From Selaginella moellendorffii (Eukaryota; Streptophyta; Lycopodiopsida; Selaginellales; Selaginellaceae), in assembly GCF_000143415.4 (NCBI RefSeq), contig NW_003314273.1, positions 2,352,010-2,411,944 of the forward strand: 59,935 bases of DNA. The letters run 5' to 3'. Position numbers and translations under genes: made by a program. Numbering within the stretch: position 1 is the stretch's first letter; every line of letters starts with the position of its first letter. Under the pieces are notes generated by a model that searched no databases, was not told where the DNA came from, and saw only the letters and a list, made by a program, of their open reading frames with translations. Shown piece by piece: positions 12,397 to 25,010 of the stretch.

Positions 12397-12431
12397 GGAG
12401 GTGTGGCCCGCAAGCCCTATAATCATAAATC

Positions 12432-12884
12432 ATGGCTGACATTGACGCGTCCCTTGATCATGCAAGATGCGCAAACAATTGTGGATACTACGCCAACCCA
12501 GGGACGGGTAATTTGTGCTCCAAGTGCTTTAAGGAGTCGATCAAAGCATCCAAGGCCAAGAAAATTGAAGGTGGCGGTGGAAAGATTTTGCATCCCGACG
12601 TAGCAAATGTAAAAGTAGGTGGTAGTGGTGCTGGAGAAGTAGAAATAAGTGTTGCAGAAGCAGAAATTGGTCCTGAGGCAAAAGCTGATCCTAATCGTTG
12701 CATATTGTGCAGTAAGAAAATTACTCTTTCCATGGTATTCAAATGCAGATGTGAGCTAGTATTTTGTGCGAAACATCGCCATCCTGAAGATCATTCCTGC
12801 CACTATGACTACCGTGATAAAGGCAGAAAGGATATTTCCAAAGCTAACCCAGTTATCAAAGCTGAGAAGATTACAAAAATTTGA
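12432..12884 (+). CDS. Stress-associated protein, A20/AN1 zinc fingers
   Basis: This is a single-exon 150-aa protein with the SAP architecture of plants. The A20 finger is near the N-terminus (C13, C17, C29, C32). The AN1 finger is complete near the C-terminus (C90, C93, C105, C107, C112, H115, H121, C123) and matches the C-x2-C-x11-C-x-C-x4-C-x2-H-x5-H-x-C pattern exactly. The linker is glycine- and acid-rich. Family members bind ubiquitin and some act as ubiquitin ligases in abiotic-stress responses. Size and the absence of introns are typical. The stop is 53 bp from the stop of the convergent transposase-derived gene, so the two transcripts probably overlap at their 3' ends. Residues are seen; the stress role is by family. 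Confidence 0.93.
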   Translation: MADIDASLDHARCANNCGYYANPGTGNLCSKCFKESIKASKAKKIEGGGGKILHPDVANVKVGGSGAGEVEISVAEAEIGPEAKADPNRCILCSKKITLSMVFKCRCELVFCAKHRHPEDHSCHYDYRDKGRKDISKANPVIKAEKITKI

Positions 12885-12937
12885 AGTTAAAAAGACATCA
12901 TTTCTAATGTAAATTCATTCAATACGTTCGTTAGTGT

Positions 12938-15900
12938 TCATAATATAAAATACCTGCTACAGTTCTTACACTCGGTCACCTCAAAGGATCCTCCCACAAC
13001 GTTGTAGACTCCGCAGGACACGCACTTGAGCCTGTTGATCTTTGCGGGCTTGAGCTGCTTGTAATAGTGAACGTAGCCCAGCCGCGGATGGACGAGCGTC
13101 TGCGCGTGAGCGTAGCTTGCTCCTCTCTGCTGCGGATTCTGTGCCGGGAGAGATGGAGCCTTCTTCAGCTGAACGCAGCACTTGACAGGCTGGAGCTTGC
13201 ACGCCTTGAGGTGTTCCTGGATGATCCCGACGCGGCTGTCACCAGTGATTTCTGTTTTACTGCTGCCTTCGGCCCCGGTGAAGGCTCTTAGCGACTTGAG
13301 TTGCGAGGAGAGGAGCAACGAGAGCTCGGCCGGCGGCTCGATAAGTTGGTCTTCGCAGTAAGCCTGTAAGTTACTGAGCTGCATCTGAACGTGAGCAATC
13401 TCCTGGACCAGACTGTCCCACTCGCTCGATCCTCCTGTTCGTTCTCCATCGAGCTCGCAGCTAAGACCTGTGGCTCTCGGGTGATCCTCGCAGCTCTCGT
13501 CCAGATATGCCAAGTCGATGTCCTCCACTTGAGTCAATGGCTCGTCACGCTCGTTGCTTCTCCTTTCCAGCAGCCCGTACATACTGACGAAGTTGTGGCG
13601 GACAACCAGCCTTGCAGCGAGGAGGTGCTCGCAAGTGAACATCGTCTCGAGGCAGTCGCAGAAGTTTGTGAGGAGGTTGACGACGTGAGACTTGGCCGTG
13701 TCACCATTGCAGCCGTGAACTCTGAAAAGAAAACCCGGCTCGCTGAGTACCTCGAAACATGCTCGGTTATTGTTGTATTGAGCCAAAAAGCGTTCTGCAG
13801 CAGCCAAGCGCTTGCGCTCCGCCGAAGTGCTCGATTGACTGTGATAGCGCCTCGAATCACCTGAGAAAGTGTTAAGGACTCGAAAGAAAGGAAAAGACTG
13901 GTGGATACAAAGGACGTGTCTCTGCCGAAAAAACTCCTCCAGCGTACCACCCTCTGGCTTACTGCTTGTCAGGGCGCTTCCTACCAAAGCCAGAAGAAGA
14001 TCACAATTGCTCTGGTTCATACGCCCTCCAAACAAGGAATACTTGATGAAGAGCCAGAAGTAACTCACTATGTTGATTGTCTCTACGTTTCCATGCTCGA
14101 ACAACCTGCCAAAAGTCGGCCAAATTCTCCGCCAAGCACAATGAGAGCCCAACCATCCCATTTCCAGATAATCCACAATCTCCTTAAAACCACCATAGTC
14201 CTCCTGTGCATCAAAAACAAAAACAGGCCACTCAAGACAGAAACATGACAGAACTACCTTAAATTTGTTCCAAAGATTATCGAAATCGGCTTCAGAAGGG
14301 GCCATCATCATTCCATCCAGTTGGCGATACACATCTTTTCTCATTTCCGATGCGACCTGCTGCAAGCAATCAGGAAATAGTTACAACGAAAAAAGGTTTT
14401 CACCTGTGGGAGAAGATTCTCAACCCAAGCTCTTTTCACGCAAAACCAGCAAAGCAGTAGTCGACAAGCGATCTGCTTACCGTCCCTCCAGCATTTCTCA
14501 TCCCGAGAGACAACACTGAACAAAGCGTCAAAGCTCAGCCGCGACTTATCAATCAAAATTGCAGCTGGCCTCACAGACAGCTGCTTCAAAACTGCTGTCA
14601 ATGCCAGCTTCAAGGCAATGCTCTCGTGCCTTGACCCCGTGTCAGCCGAGCACATCATGAAAAACACTGGCATTCCAATGCCGTCCTGGAAGACGTGATC
14701 AAAAACCATAACAAAATAGAGATAGAGACAGTAAGGCACCTGATTAGGAACGGCTGCCGCATGCAATGGAAGACCCCGTATACAGGTTGTGAAAGTCGAG
14801 TCGAGGGCCCAAACATTACCCGCAGAAAACCTTTACAAGAAAAACAAACGTCGTTATAAGAAGAATGAAGAACATAAGAAATGAAAGCAAGACCTTTCAG
14901 CCATTTCTCGCATCCATGGAGTCATGATGACACACACGAACGGCTGCTTCTCTTCCACGGGATTAAAAACGTCATACTGCTGATAAAAAATCACAGTCTT
15001 CTTTTTCCTGTGTGCGTCAACCTCCTTGAGCAACCGGACCCAATCGCTGCTTGAGATCTTGCCTAAAAGAAAGCGGTACAAAACCCAGCTGTATCAGGCA
15101 GGAAGATAAACATTGGACCATAAAAGAACGAAAAAACCGACAAACCTTGAGAGTTCAGCTCCATGGTTAACTGCGCCACCTCTTTCGGGATCAGATGAAA
15201 GCGAAAGGTAGCTTTGTCAAGGTCCGTAGCTCTGGACTTGAGTAGCATATCCATCCGCAACGACGCTCTTGCAACCGAAATCACGTCCCAGGACAAGTCA
15301 AACTCGTACAAAGCAGCTTCTTTTGCCGACGAATGGACGGGAAAGTTAACGTAATCTTCTTTGTCATTGGGATTATGCCCCCTGTGTGCCCTGTTGAGAA
15401 GTACTGTCACCAAGATATTGCTCGAATCTAGAAAATGGCTGTTTGCCTGCATTTGCTCAAAGTAACTCCCATGGCCGTCCTGGAAATCTGGAAGTTGGCT
15501 CGAGCTTTTGGAGCCAAGAAAGTCCTCCGACGAATCCACGGAGGCTGTTCTCTCCGGCAAGTTTACTGGCTCTGTAAACTCCGGGTTGAGCTCGGGCAAC
15601 TGAGAGATCCTCACCGGAATGAGAGTACGTACTCGAAAAGTGCATGGTAATCCTTGATGAGTAGCACCAACATTTTTGCTTGAGGAATCGGCTCCTTCCT
15701 GCTTTCGAAAACCACGGGCACAAACCCAGGTGGTGACGATCGAAGGCTCAGGACTGGCGATCCTGTACGTGCTCTCCTTTCGCAGCGATACCCTGTGCCG
15801 GATACAAAGACCCTCGATGAAATCATCCAGATGCTGCCAAGGAACAGTGTGAACTTCCGGCCACCTTTCAGGCAAGTTCTTGCGGAGACGCTTGCTAGCC

Positions 15901-16616
15901 GGGGACTCGTGGAGCTGGTCATCGCATTTCGGGCACTCTCCAATCCTGGCCTTGATGAAATCCTCCGGGATGCCATGCTTCTTGTTCCCAGTAACGTAGA
16001 ACAGCCCCAAGTTCTTGACAGTGTCGCGGAGGTTTAGACACGATCCACTGCCAGCCTCGACATGGAACTTATCGACGACGAAAGGCCACTCCTCTCTGTA
16101 AGCTATGATCCTTCTTAACTTATCCCACTTGGAGCTCAAGCGTCGGCGCTTGATCCCATCGCTTTCCACGTCCATCACCACCAGAGCGCTGGACAGGGAT
16201 TTCCATCGGCTCAAGAGAGCGTCGGCCACAGCGCGGTTGTTCCTCCGCTTCTCCGGGAAGCTTGGATCGGCCTTCTTGATCTGCGCCTCGCTTGGCTTGG
16301 AGCCAGAATCCAAGCACTTGACGGTCAGATCGTAAGCGGCAGCATTGAAAGCGTAGGATTCCAGCGATCCAGAATTATCTCGTGGCGCCTGGTGATGATT
16401 CTCTGAAGGCGCCGCTGCCGCTGCCGCTGCCGCTACACAAGAAGAAACCCTCTCTACATCCTCGAGGCTGTCTAGAAATTCTATCACATTGAGCTCCGCT
16501 GCTGGCTCAGAGACTCCAAAACCCTCAAAATCTACATCGCGTTGCCTGGCCGCCGCACCTGCTGCTGCGTCCCAGCCCTGACCCCAGCTGGATTCGTAAG
16601 CACTCATCGCTAGCAT
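12938..16616 (-). CDS. MULE-transposase-derived SWIM zinc-finger protein
   Basis: Six exons keep the frame: 16,616-15,146; 15,062-14,894; 14,830-14,740; 14,685-14,404; 14,359-14,258; 14,203-12,938 (1,126 aa). The N-terminal half has an alanine run coded by a GCN repeat (near 16,410-16,435) and basic, Cys-containing segments. The middle resembles the DDE core of Mutator-like transposases and FAR1-type proteins: VWALDSTF for the first acidic residue, ILIDKSRLSFDAL nearby, then CWFCVKRAW, where the family usually has C-x2-H. A SWIM motif, CDC-x6-CEH, follows. The C-terminus adds a two-CxxC zinc ribbon. No terminal inverted repeats are evident. An open frame across five introns suggests a domesticated gene rather than a live transposon. 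The fourth intron (54 nt, 14,257-14,204) is itself in frame and stop-free. The cellular role is unknown. Confidence 0.75.
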
Positions 16617-18690
16617 CGCTGGAAAGCATAGCTACAAATCCTAGAACCCTAAAAATCAAATTGATAAGATTAAAAGAACATTGTTCTTTTCTAACATTAT
16701 TGAATTCTTTTACTTCCTATTATTACTAAACTCCCTTTTAGTTCAACGTGAAGATAACAATATGCATTTTTGTTTGATGTCAAAACTAAATTTGCATTAT
16801 GAGGCAATACATTCTATTTTATGATACCAAACTATTTACTCATAAATCCAACAATTATCAAAATTTAAATCATGATAACGTTTTTTATTATTAACCAATT
16901 AATTGATTAGCAGGACCTATATTGATATGTTTAAATTCATAATTTTCTGAAACTCCAAAAGCCCTAAAACAGGCATACATCCAAATAATGTCTCAAATCT
17001 ATCAATAAGCTGATACTTGAACAAAAGTATTAGGCTCACTATTAGACTCTTTAGTTGTATGAAATTTTATAACAATATTAAGAACATTATCTATTGTATA
17101 ACTCCAAGTATCTCCCAAGATTCTACAATTTCAATAAATTTTATAATTGAATAGATGTAGTTATTTGAGTGACACTGGAAGAGCACTATCATGTACAATT
17201 ATATTAGTAACTATAGGAAAGATTAAACATATTAATATTATAAAAATAATTGTGTTCAATCTCAAATAAATATAATGCTGTATATAATACTCTAAAATAT
17301 TATAAATATCACTAATTGTCTTTAAAAAAAGAGTCATATACTTCTCTTTAAGATTAGATAGTGAAGCAGTTGGCTATAGTTTTATTAATCAATCTTATTC
17401 TTTACTTAGAATAGAATAATCTCAGATGTTTATGATCTTCTAAACATAAGACTTTAAATTAGAGGTGTATTATTTTTAACTTATAGCTATAACCATATAA
17501 AGATAGGATATATTCAAAATAAACTACCAAGGTTAATATTATTATAAACATATATTTTTAGTTATGTGAGTGCATGGAATATAAAAATGGAATACAAAAA
17601 TCCCATTATACTAATATTAGTGTACAACTGTTAATATTAGTATACAACATCGTAACCATACACTTGGATTTCATATCATCCCCTCCTTTCTAAAGTATAG
17701 AAACTAATTAGGGGTTTCTAGTTAATAGGCTGGGATTTAGAAGAATATTAAGAACTAGTGGATTTGTAGATGGTATTAATTGTTCTTGATCCCTTTGTAC
17801 AAACCATTTCAACCATTATACATATATAATTTCTAAAGGATTAATTTCTTGAATATCATGCCAAACCTCATAAATTTGCAGTCCAATTGTAAATGACTAA
17901 ATTTCCATTCTACTTTAGTCACTTAACCACATATTCAACCATTTAAAAGAGTCTCATTTACAACCTTCATAAGCCCTATTCCGGACTTAAGGCTTGTTAA
18001 CCCCAAAAATGGCATTTATGCCATTTAACCTTTGCATTTGGTCCAAATGCTCTATATGTCCAATCCCATGATCGACACTCAAAGGTATCACTAATATATC
18101 AACCCATTATACTAAGGCCATGCCCATTCACTTTTGTCACACCGATGATCCAACACCACTTACATCACAGTCCCATCTCTCAAAGACTAAGGCATTCATC
18201 TATGAATGATCATCACAGATCCACTCCTTAACATCTTTAAGATACCTATAGACATGGGGAACAACTTTCCCCAATATCCCTTTTTTAGTCTCTATCAAGT
18301 CCCTTTTTGCCCATGGTTGTGTTTGCCCACACTGCCATTAGATCAAGGCCCACAGGCCCAACCATCATATGACCATATCCTTGGTCATTACACCAAAGGA
18401 TTATTCCCCTTCCTTTCCAGTGTTTGGGACTTTGGGATAATATTTTGGAACACCATGCCCCACTCTCCCCACCTTCCACCTTTGGGTGCTTTAGCTATGG
18501 GCTTAGAGTGAGGTTTCATTGAGCCATGCTAAGTATCCAAGTAGATAGTGCCACCCATATTTGGATTGGGAGCATCGACCATTCAATCTTCTAGGGGAGC
18601 TAAAGCTAGCTCTTGAACACTTCACCAAGGTACCCCACTTGTCTGTTCAAATTCACTTTAACTTTAGACTCCTCAGTGGATATATCATCA
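16617..18690. other. AT-rich intergenic region, no gene recognised
   Basis: From 16,660 the sequence drops to about 30% GC with frequent stops in all frames. The segment 18,000-18,560 is less AT-rich and contains short open frames but no recognisable domain. It may be the 5' part of the Copia relic that follows. The first 100-300 bp must carry the promoter of the minus-strand SWIM-domain gene. Confidence 0.5.
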
Positions 18691-20800
18691 CCGAACACGT
18701 GGGCATAGCCTTCTTGGGTCACATTGGCCTTTCCAACAATCTTTAAAGAAGAAGGACAACAGAGGTTTTTCAAAGTGAAGAGTGATGCAAAGTTTAAGAA
18801 AGACTCCAAGAAGAAGTTTGGTGGTTATTATAATAAATCTAACTATGAAGAGTTTAAATGTAACTATAAATGAGTTTAAATTTAACTATTGACCTATTGT
18901 GGTAGTTAAAGAAATAACCCCTTTATGCATTTGGGTGCATGGCATATCAGCATGTTCCAAAAGGGTTGCATACAAAATTTAATCCAATTAGGGAAAAGCT
19001 TATGTTTGTTGACATATCTGATTTTAGGTTTCATACTTACAAATTGATGAATTTGGTGACAACCATGGTTCACATTTACAAGTAGGAAAAAGTGGTATTT
19101 TCTTAAGTAACTCTTTTTTTTCTCTCAATCCTCTTTTATTCTTTATAAAATTTTCATGTTCTTAATTTTGGAATGATGTTATTTTTTATGCTTATTTTTC
19201 GAATAATGCTCAACAAAGTGGAGTTAATTTAAGAGTATTTGAGCAAAAAAGACCTAATTTAGTCATTAAAGTCCCAACCCAACCTTCTCTTATAAGATAT
19301 GAGGTTACAAGACTTTTTGAACCACTTAAATAAGGAAAAAAGGTGAAAATTCCAAAAAACCTTTAAAAATGCTAAATATTTTTATGTTTTTTTATTAGAA
19401 TTTTATATACTTACTTATACACTAGAGTTTTCTTCATTTAAGGAAGCTATTAGAAGTAAGAAATGACAAATAAATCAAGTTCATCACTTGTATACACACT
19501 TTTGATGAAGTGGTTTTTCCAATTAAACTTGCATCTCTTGGCAATTCATAGGTTTACAAGATGAAAATTAACTTTAATAGTTTCATTAATTGTCATAAAG
19601 TTTAATTCATTGCACAAAGTTACAAATAACAATATGGTATAAAGTATTTCAAGACATACTCTTCAATAGTAAAGATGAAAAGTGTTTAGATTTTGTTTAT
19701 TTTAACTATTTACTTTAATTTTGAAATTCATCAAATTGTCATTAAGACTGCTTTCTTAAATAGAAACTTACAGGAAGATGCTTACATTCAACAACCAAAA
19801 GGTTAACCTAACCTGAAAAACAACATTTCATGTAGAAGCTCAAGAAAGCTCTTTATGGCCTTATGTAAGTCTTGAGAGCATAGTGGCAAAAAATTAATAT
19901 TTTCTTTAAAATTAAAAGATTTTTTTATCACTCCTGAATTTAATGTTTACATCAAGCAAGAAGGGAAATTTCTATTTATTGTTGCTCTCTACATTAATAA
20001 TTCACTCATGATTAGCAACAATTGTGAGTATTTACAAATTTTCAAGACTAACCTTGAGAAAAAAATTCTGTGATGGATCTTGGAGAAGCTTGATATTTTT
20101 TTAATCTTGAAATTCATTGTGATATGAAAATAAGGTCTCTTTACATCTTTCAACATCAATATTTAACTAAAGTTCTTCTTATTTGTCTATGAAACCTAAA
20201 AGTTGAGTGTTCTTTTAACAAGAAAGAGTGTCAAGCTATAGCAAAGGTACCATTTCAAAATTTTCTTAGGAGTTTGATATAGTGTGCAACTATCCAAATT
20301 TAGCTTATGTTGTCATTGCTCTTAACCAATTTTCTACCAATCACATCAAGATATAGCTAAATTTTTTATATGTTGCTTTTGGAGTGTTATATGGCTCAAG
20401 TGGTGGCTTTTCTCTTGTTACTTACAGGAACATCAACTTGTTAGATAACAGAGATAATTATAAATCCACAACAAGGCTTTTCTTCTAGTTTGGAACAAAT
20501 CATGTTCTTTGGGCTAGCAAGAAGCAAACTCATATTACTCTTTCCTCTACAGAAACAAAGTATTTTGCTACCTTAATTGCTTCCAAAGAAATTCTTGAGT
20601 TTCAAAAATTTCTTGGAGTTCATGGTCTATATCAATTACTTTTCATGTTGATAATGGAGTTATTAATTAGTTGCAATACTAGAAGTTTCAGCATGTCTAT
20701 CACTATATCAAAGATCTGATACATATAGAAATTCCATTGGAGTCATGGCCAAGCCTTGGAGGAGGAAGCAATAGCAACAATCAAAGAGTGTTGAAGCTGA
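18690..20800 (+). mobile_element. Decayed Ty1/Copia retrotransposon
   Basis: Broken frames on the plus strand can be read piecewise as Copia polyprotein. Near 18,780-18,960 a lysine-rich stretch precedes possible remnants of the gag knuckle and protease. At about 19,840-20,040 there is a reverse-transcriptase part with an ALYGL-like stretch and a decayed YVDDLLI-type box (read as ALYINNSLMI). From about 20,340 to 20,720 the RNase H part carries a FGLARSK stretch, a STETEY-like segment and a DNG...HVYHYIKD-type ending. Many stops and frameshifts make it non-functional. Flanking LTRs were not identified. Confidence 0.7.
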
Positions 20801-22231
20801 AATCCAAGATATGATAGGTGCTTTGAACCAAAGGCCATAATTTCAAGTGAAACTTCTGTACATAACAGTGGTTCTTTCTTGTTTCAAGTAAGCAATTGTT
20901 TCTAATTTCCTTCTATTCATTCTTTCTGGTCCTTTATTAAGAGAAGATGATTGGACTCTGACCTAACTACTCCTGGATGCCATGTGGCAGGAACTGGCAC
21001 TAACACCCCCACTTTGGCGCAGTAGAGGATGGGACTGGTGGAGACTCGTCTTGGATGGTCTGGCCACATACTACACGTCATTGCTCCTGGATCCAGCACT
21101 CTACTCTTGCAAGTGTTGCAAGCGCTTGCGCCCTCTTCTCCTCGTTTGTCATTGGTCATCTGCACCATTCATATTGGCCATTGGATCGTTTCAACCAAAT
21201 ATCATGTGCGAATAATATCAGTTAACTTCATAGCATGTCAGTTACATTGTTATACATCTAGCTATGTGTTCCTTGGACCATCACTTGACAAGCTTATGTG
21301 GAGATCAGTCAGGATCACTGACGTAGTGATCTTGTGTTTCCCACAGTTTGTCCATTGTAGCTGAAGGTGGCTCTCTCTAAGAAGACACCAAATCTGGAGG
21401 ATGTAGTGGTGATCGTCAGTCACCTGTTTCAAGAGGATGGCCTTCTTTGGAACTTCTTGAAGTGCCAGACACCCATCTCATGGCCGTTTTAACCAAGGAA
21501 ATGAGAAGGACCTTGACTGTCATGCAAAACATTGTGGATGGGATCGCAGAATTTTTATTTTAATTTTTTTTTTTCTGGCCTCACTTTTGCAGCTCCCTGG
21601 CGTAAGCAACCCCGAGTGCCAACCAGGGAGACTTTTGAGATGGCTTTGCTTGAGAAACTTAAGTTTGTTTCCAATCCAATCTATACACGCTAAGAGCTCA
21701 GATCATCCGGTGGGACACAATGAGCCCCTGAGTCTGCATGGAACCAAAACAATAAACTCGCAATGGAAAGCTCAATGGATTCAGCTTGGCACCATTTGGA
21801 AATGGCCAACGGCCTTGCTGTGAGTGTGTGACACAAAAGCACCACACTGTTTTGATTGAGAGCTTGCGATCGATCAAGAAGAAACCACCTAAAGGAAAAC
21901 TGATGCTTTGCTTTGCTTCTGTTTTAGATACACTCACTTCCAACTCGCTGCCTCTACTTTCGTTTAGTACATACACTATTTTACAATTGAACATCAAGTA
22001 TCATAAGCTGAGAGGTGGACGACTTACTAGCTCTGCCATTCACGTGCTGGTCGTGGTAGTTGATGTCCTTCACTTACAATTCGGACAACCATGCTATGGC
22101 TTTGCCTCGGTGGTCCGAGCTTTAAAATGGTGGGACGAGATCGAAAGCTCGTGTTTTTCACGACAGAGATAGCCAATCAGCCGCTCTTGATATTTAAAGC
22201 ACGTGTTTTTCTCTCACATGCTTGACAGGCC
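20801..22231. other. Intergenic, no gene recognised
   Basis: Composition is balanced, but no frame shows a known domain. About 21,360-21,530 looks weakly coding-like without recognisable homology and may be the 3' end of the Copia element or a gene relic. A tattttaa-type AT run and a long T run near 21,555-21,580 are present. The last 200 bp serve as promoter for the jacalin gene. Confidence 0.4.
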
Positions 22232-22238
22232 TATAAAT
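22232..22238 (+). promoter_or_regulatory. TATA box, jacalin gene
   Basis: TATAAAT lies 56 bp upstream of the ATG at 22,288, predicting transcription start near 22,262. An upstream in-frame ATG at 22,237 overlaps this box and would fall outside the transcript. The box therefore supports 22,288 as the start codon. Confidence 0.5.
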
Positions 22239-22287
22239 GTATGCAAGGATTGCTGTGACTTGCCAATATCGAGAAGTCATTGGAATC

Positions 22288-23015
22288 ATGCTTCTTCGTG
22301 CTCTAGCATTCTTTGCATTGTGTTTGCTGGTTTCCGCAGCACCAGCATCACCCCCTCCTCCTGGTTCATGTTCATCCGACGCTGACTGCCCGGAGGCATA
22401 CCCCTGTTGTTCATGGGGAAACTGTGGCAAAGAAGCCCCATGGTGTTCGTCGCCTCCTCCACCGCCTCCACCTTGCAAGGAAGTCTTACGAGTACACCAG
22501 TGGAGGGTCTACGCATAATCAGCGGTTGTGTGGTTGATGCCATTCAGTGGAAGTCGTCGGGTTCTTCCTGGACTCAAATGTATGGAACGAACTCCTGTTC
22601 AGAATGTTTACCAAGGCCACCTCCGCAAGCTGGTCTGAGAGGCACACTCTACGAGGTCTTTTTAAGTTAACGTTTTTCTTACTTTCTCAATTTCTTTCTG
22701 CAGATCTCTTTGAGCTCGGATGAGTACATTTACAAGGTATCGGGTACAACTGGAACAGACAAAACATGCGGTGCTGGTTGGGCGGGAGAAGCTGTTGTTT
22801 CGCTGACTGTGCATGTCAAGAACATGAGAACCAGTGCAACCAAACCATATGGTCCATTTGGTACTTCGACGAGTGGCACTTTCTTCGAAACAGCACCAGG
22901 CAACATAGTCTCGTTCTTTGGATATGCAAGCCCCAGCTCATATATGAAAGGCATTGGTGTTATCTATTCGACGTGCCCATCCAGTTCTGTCATGGGGGCG
23001 TTTAGCATCATTTAG
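22288..23015 (+). CDS. Secreted Cys-rich, proline-linker, jacalin-like lectin (frame change unresolved)
   Basis: The ATG at 22,288 starts a clear signal peptide (MLLRALAFFALCLLVSAAPA). A six-Cys segment follows with spacing C-x5-C-x5-CC-x4-C-x6-C, then a run of prolines. The second half is a jacalin-fold lectin domain: GCVVDAIQ, then EYIYKVSG, GPFGTSTSGTFF and SFFGYASPSSYMKGIGV blocks, ending at 23,015. A 48-bp in-frame intron (22,658-22,705) joins LYE to ISLSSDEY. The N-terminal half and the lectin half are in different frames. The change falls at about 22,485-22,520, where no splice pair gives a clean join. Either an indel has broken the gene, or an unusual intron exists. The product would be extracellular and carbohydrate-binding by family. 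Confidence 0.65.
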
Positions 23016-24576
23016 GGCTGTGTGGCATTTGCCAAACTATGTATTAAAGATTTTGGTGCTATGCCAAAATATGTATTATCCGAGCAGCTCGCAGCAGGGC
23101 TTGGCAGAGAAACATCCTTCATATTTCTTTAAAAAAAATGCAATCTATTATGATGTTGCAATAGATCATTGTAGTGTTACACACTTTGACAAGAATTGAG
23201 GCCAGCATTTCATAACCCAGTTAGGGAGGACATATACATGCCTCGATCTTGCCAGCCATCCGGGAAAAATATCCACCGCATAAAAAGCAACCTCAACCTG
23301 GTGGGATCCAAGGACGTTCACAGCATGCTATTCATGATCAAGATTATCTGAGTATTTTCAATTCGGACTATTTCAACGAACATAACTTTAAAACTTTTAA
23401 TGCTATGAAGATGCATCACATTTTACAAACTTCATTGCAGGATTATGGCGGTAGTTTGGTGAAAGCTGGAAAGAGAACTGCTGTAGTATCATAGCCAGAA
23501 TGACTTTGGCCTTGATCATCACAAATGACTAGCCGAACACCTACGGGCCAAATAAAAACGTGAGTACACAGAGTACAGTATGATATGGCACTGCCCAAGG
23601 GAGATTTATACAAGAGAGATTTTGAGAGATTTTGCAAATTGGGCTGCCCTCCTTGATGGGTATAAGTCTAGGTGAGCAATATATTAACCTTCTTCTCACT
23701 GATTGGTAGTTTCTTTGTTGTCACATTGAAGGGCATTGAATTAATAAGAATTGAATTTGTGCCAATACCATTTATTTCTCTTCCCTTAAAAGCTAATTGA
23801 AAAATGTGATGGTTTTTAGTGGCCTTTTATATACCCTAAAATTCTAAGGATTCATTGTAATAATATATTTAAATTTCATATATATATATATATACAGATA
23901 AGCACTTCCATTATGCAAAATAACCTTTTATAAACATCAACAAATGTTAGTACTCATTTGACATAGGGCAATATAAAACTCTTTGCATAACCAGAATTTA
24001 TAAGGTTAGCTTATTTCTAAAGAGATGTGTTAATCTCTCAAGGAAAAGGAACACTAGTAGTAAAATCTCAAACTCAAGATTAAACTCATTGCTTTTATTA
24101 CTTAAAGTAGTTCTCATTTTTTTTAATCCAACAAAATTCCAACCTCCAAGAGTTCCAATAATAATTTTACAAAGAAGAAAGGCCATTGTAACTATTATAC
24201 CAATTACTACTCACCATTTACACCAATCGCCAAGACTAAATAATCACATTCAATTGATAATAACATTCATGATGCATAGTTTTACTTTTGTTGCTAATTC
24301 TCGAATTATTAATTATACAAATGATTTGTACCATCAATTTAATCACTTTACAATGATTACCACCTATCATTTTTAAAATGATATTTGGCATTTGCACAAA
24401 TTTCCCAAATGTTTACAAAGGATACAGTGGTACAATGTTTTAAGCATAGGCACTTGTGTAGATTAAAGTTGTGTGGATACTAAACTAACACATGATAGAA
24501 TCATACAAGATCTTTGCTGTAAAATGCTAATCTGCTGTCTTGAGAGCCACAGCCTCCACCTACATAGTGAAGAAAT
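23016..24576. other. AT-rich spacer with a second copy of the SINE-like repeat
   Basis: No gene is visible. About 23,740-23,960 is a diverged copy of the repeat at 430-700, with the box B region degraded. A dinucleotide (AT)n tract lies at about 23,877-23,895. The remainder is low-complexity AT-rich sequence with no recognisable coding capacity. Confidence 0.5.
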
Positions 24577-25010
24577 TCATTGCAAACAACAAGTAACAGT
24601 GGCTGTGTAAGATGCTGGAGATATTGGGCAAGTGTAGAATGGACTTTGAAAAGGTAATGAACTGAAAGGGAGAATGTTGCTTTGAGGATTGAACTGTTGG
24701 CAAGTCATGCATTGCCTTGAAAATGACAGGCCAATAGAAACCACCATTGTTGATCCCCCCAAATGACCATTATAAGGGTGAAGACTTTGAGAGTCTGGAA
24801 CTTTAGCTTCTGTCAAGCAGCACAGTTGAGCTGTTCTCATGTATAGTGTTCCTCCCAACAAGCAAAATTCTGAGCCTTGATCTCCAAAGTCCATTGCCAC
24901 ACCACTGGCAAGTTGTCTGGGGACTCTTGTGATGCAAATTTGACCTTGGTGTCAATGAGTGCACGATAGATTTGCTTTTGTCAACTGCCCAGGGTTTGCT
25001 GGGCAATTTA
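24577..25010 (-). mobile_element. Possible Ty3/Gypsy pol relic
   Basis: The minus strand can be read as a short frame with a GHLG stretch followed by a C-x2-C pair (CMTCQQFN). This resembles the H-H-C-C zinc-binding region that begins Ty3/Gypsy integrases, although the expected segment between the pairs is poorly conserved. Stops and frameshifts surround it. The identification rests on one short motif and is weak. Confidence 0.35.

Noticed and set aside
18206-18511. 101-codon open frame in AT-rich DNA
   Set aside because: Proline/leucine-rich without a domain, adjacent to a Copia relic, and no splice partners seen.
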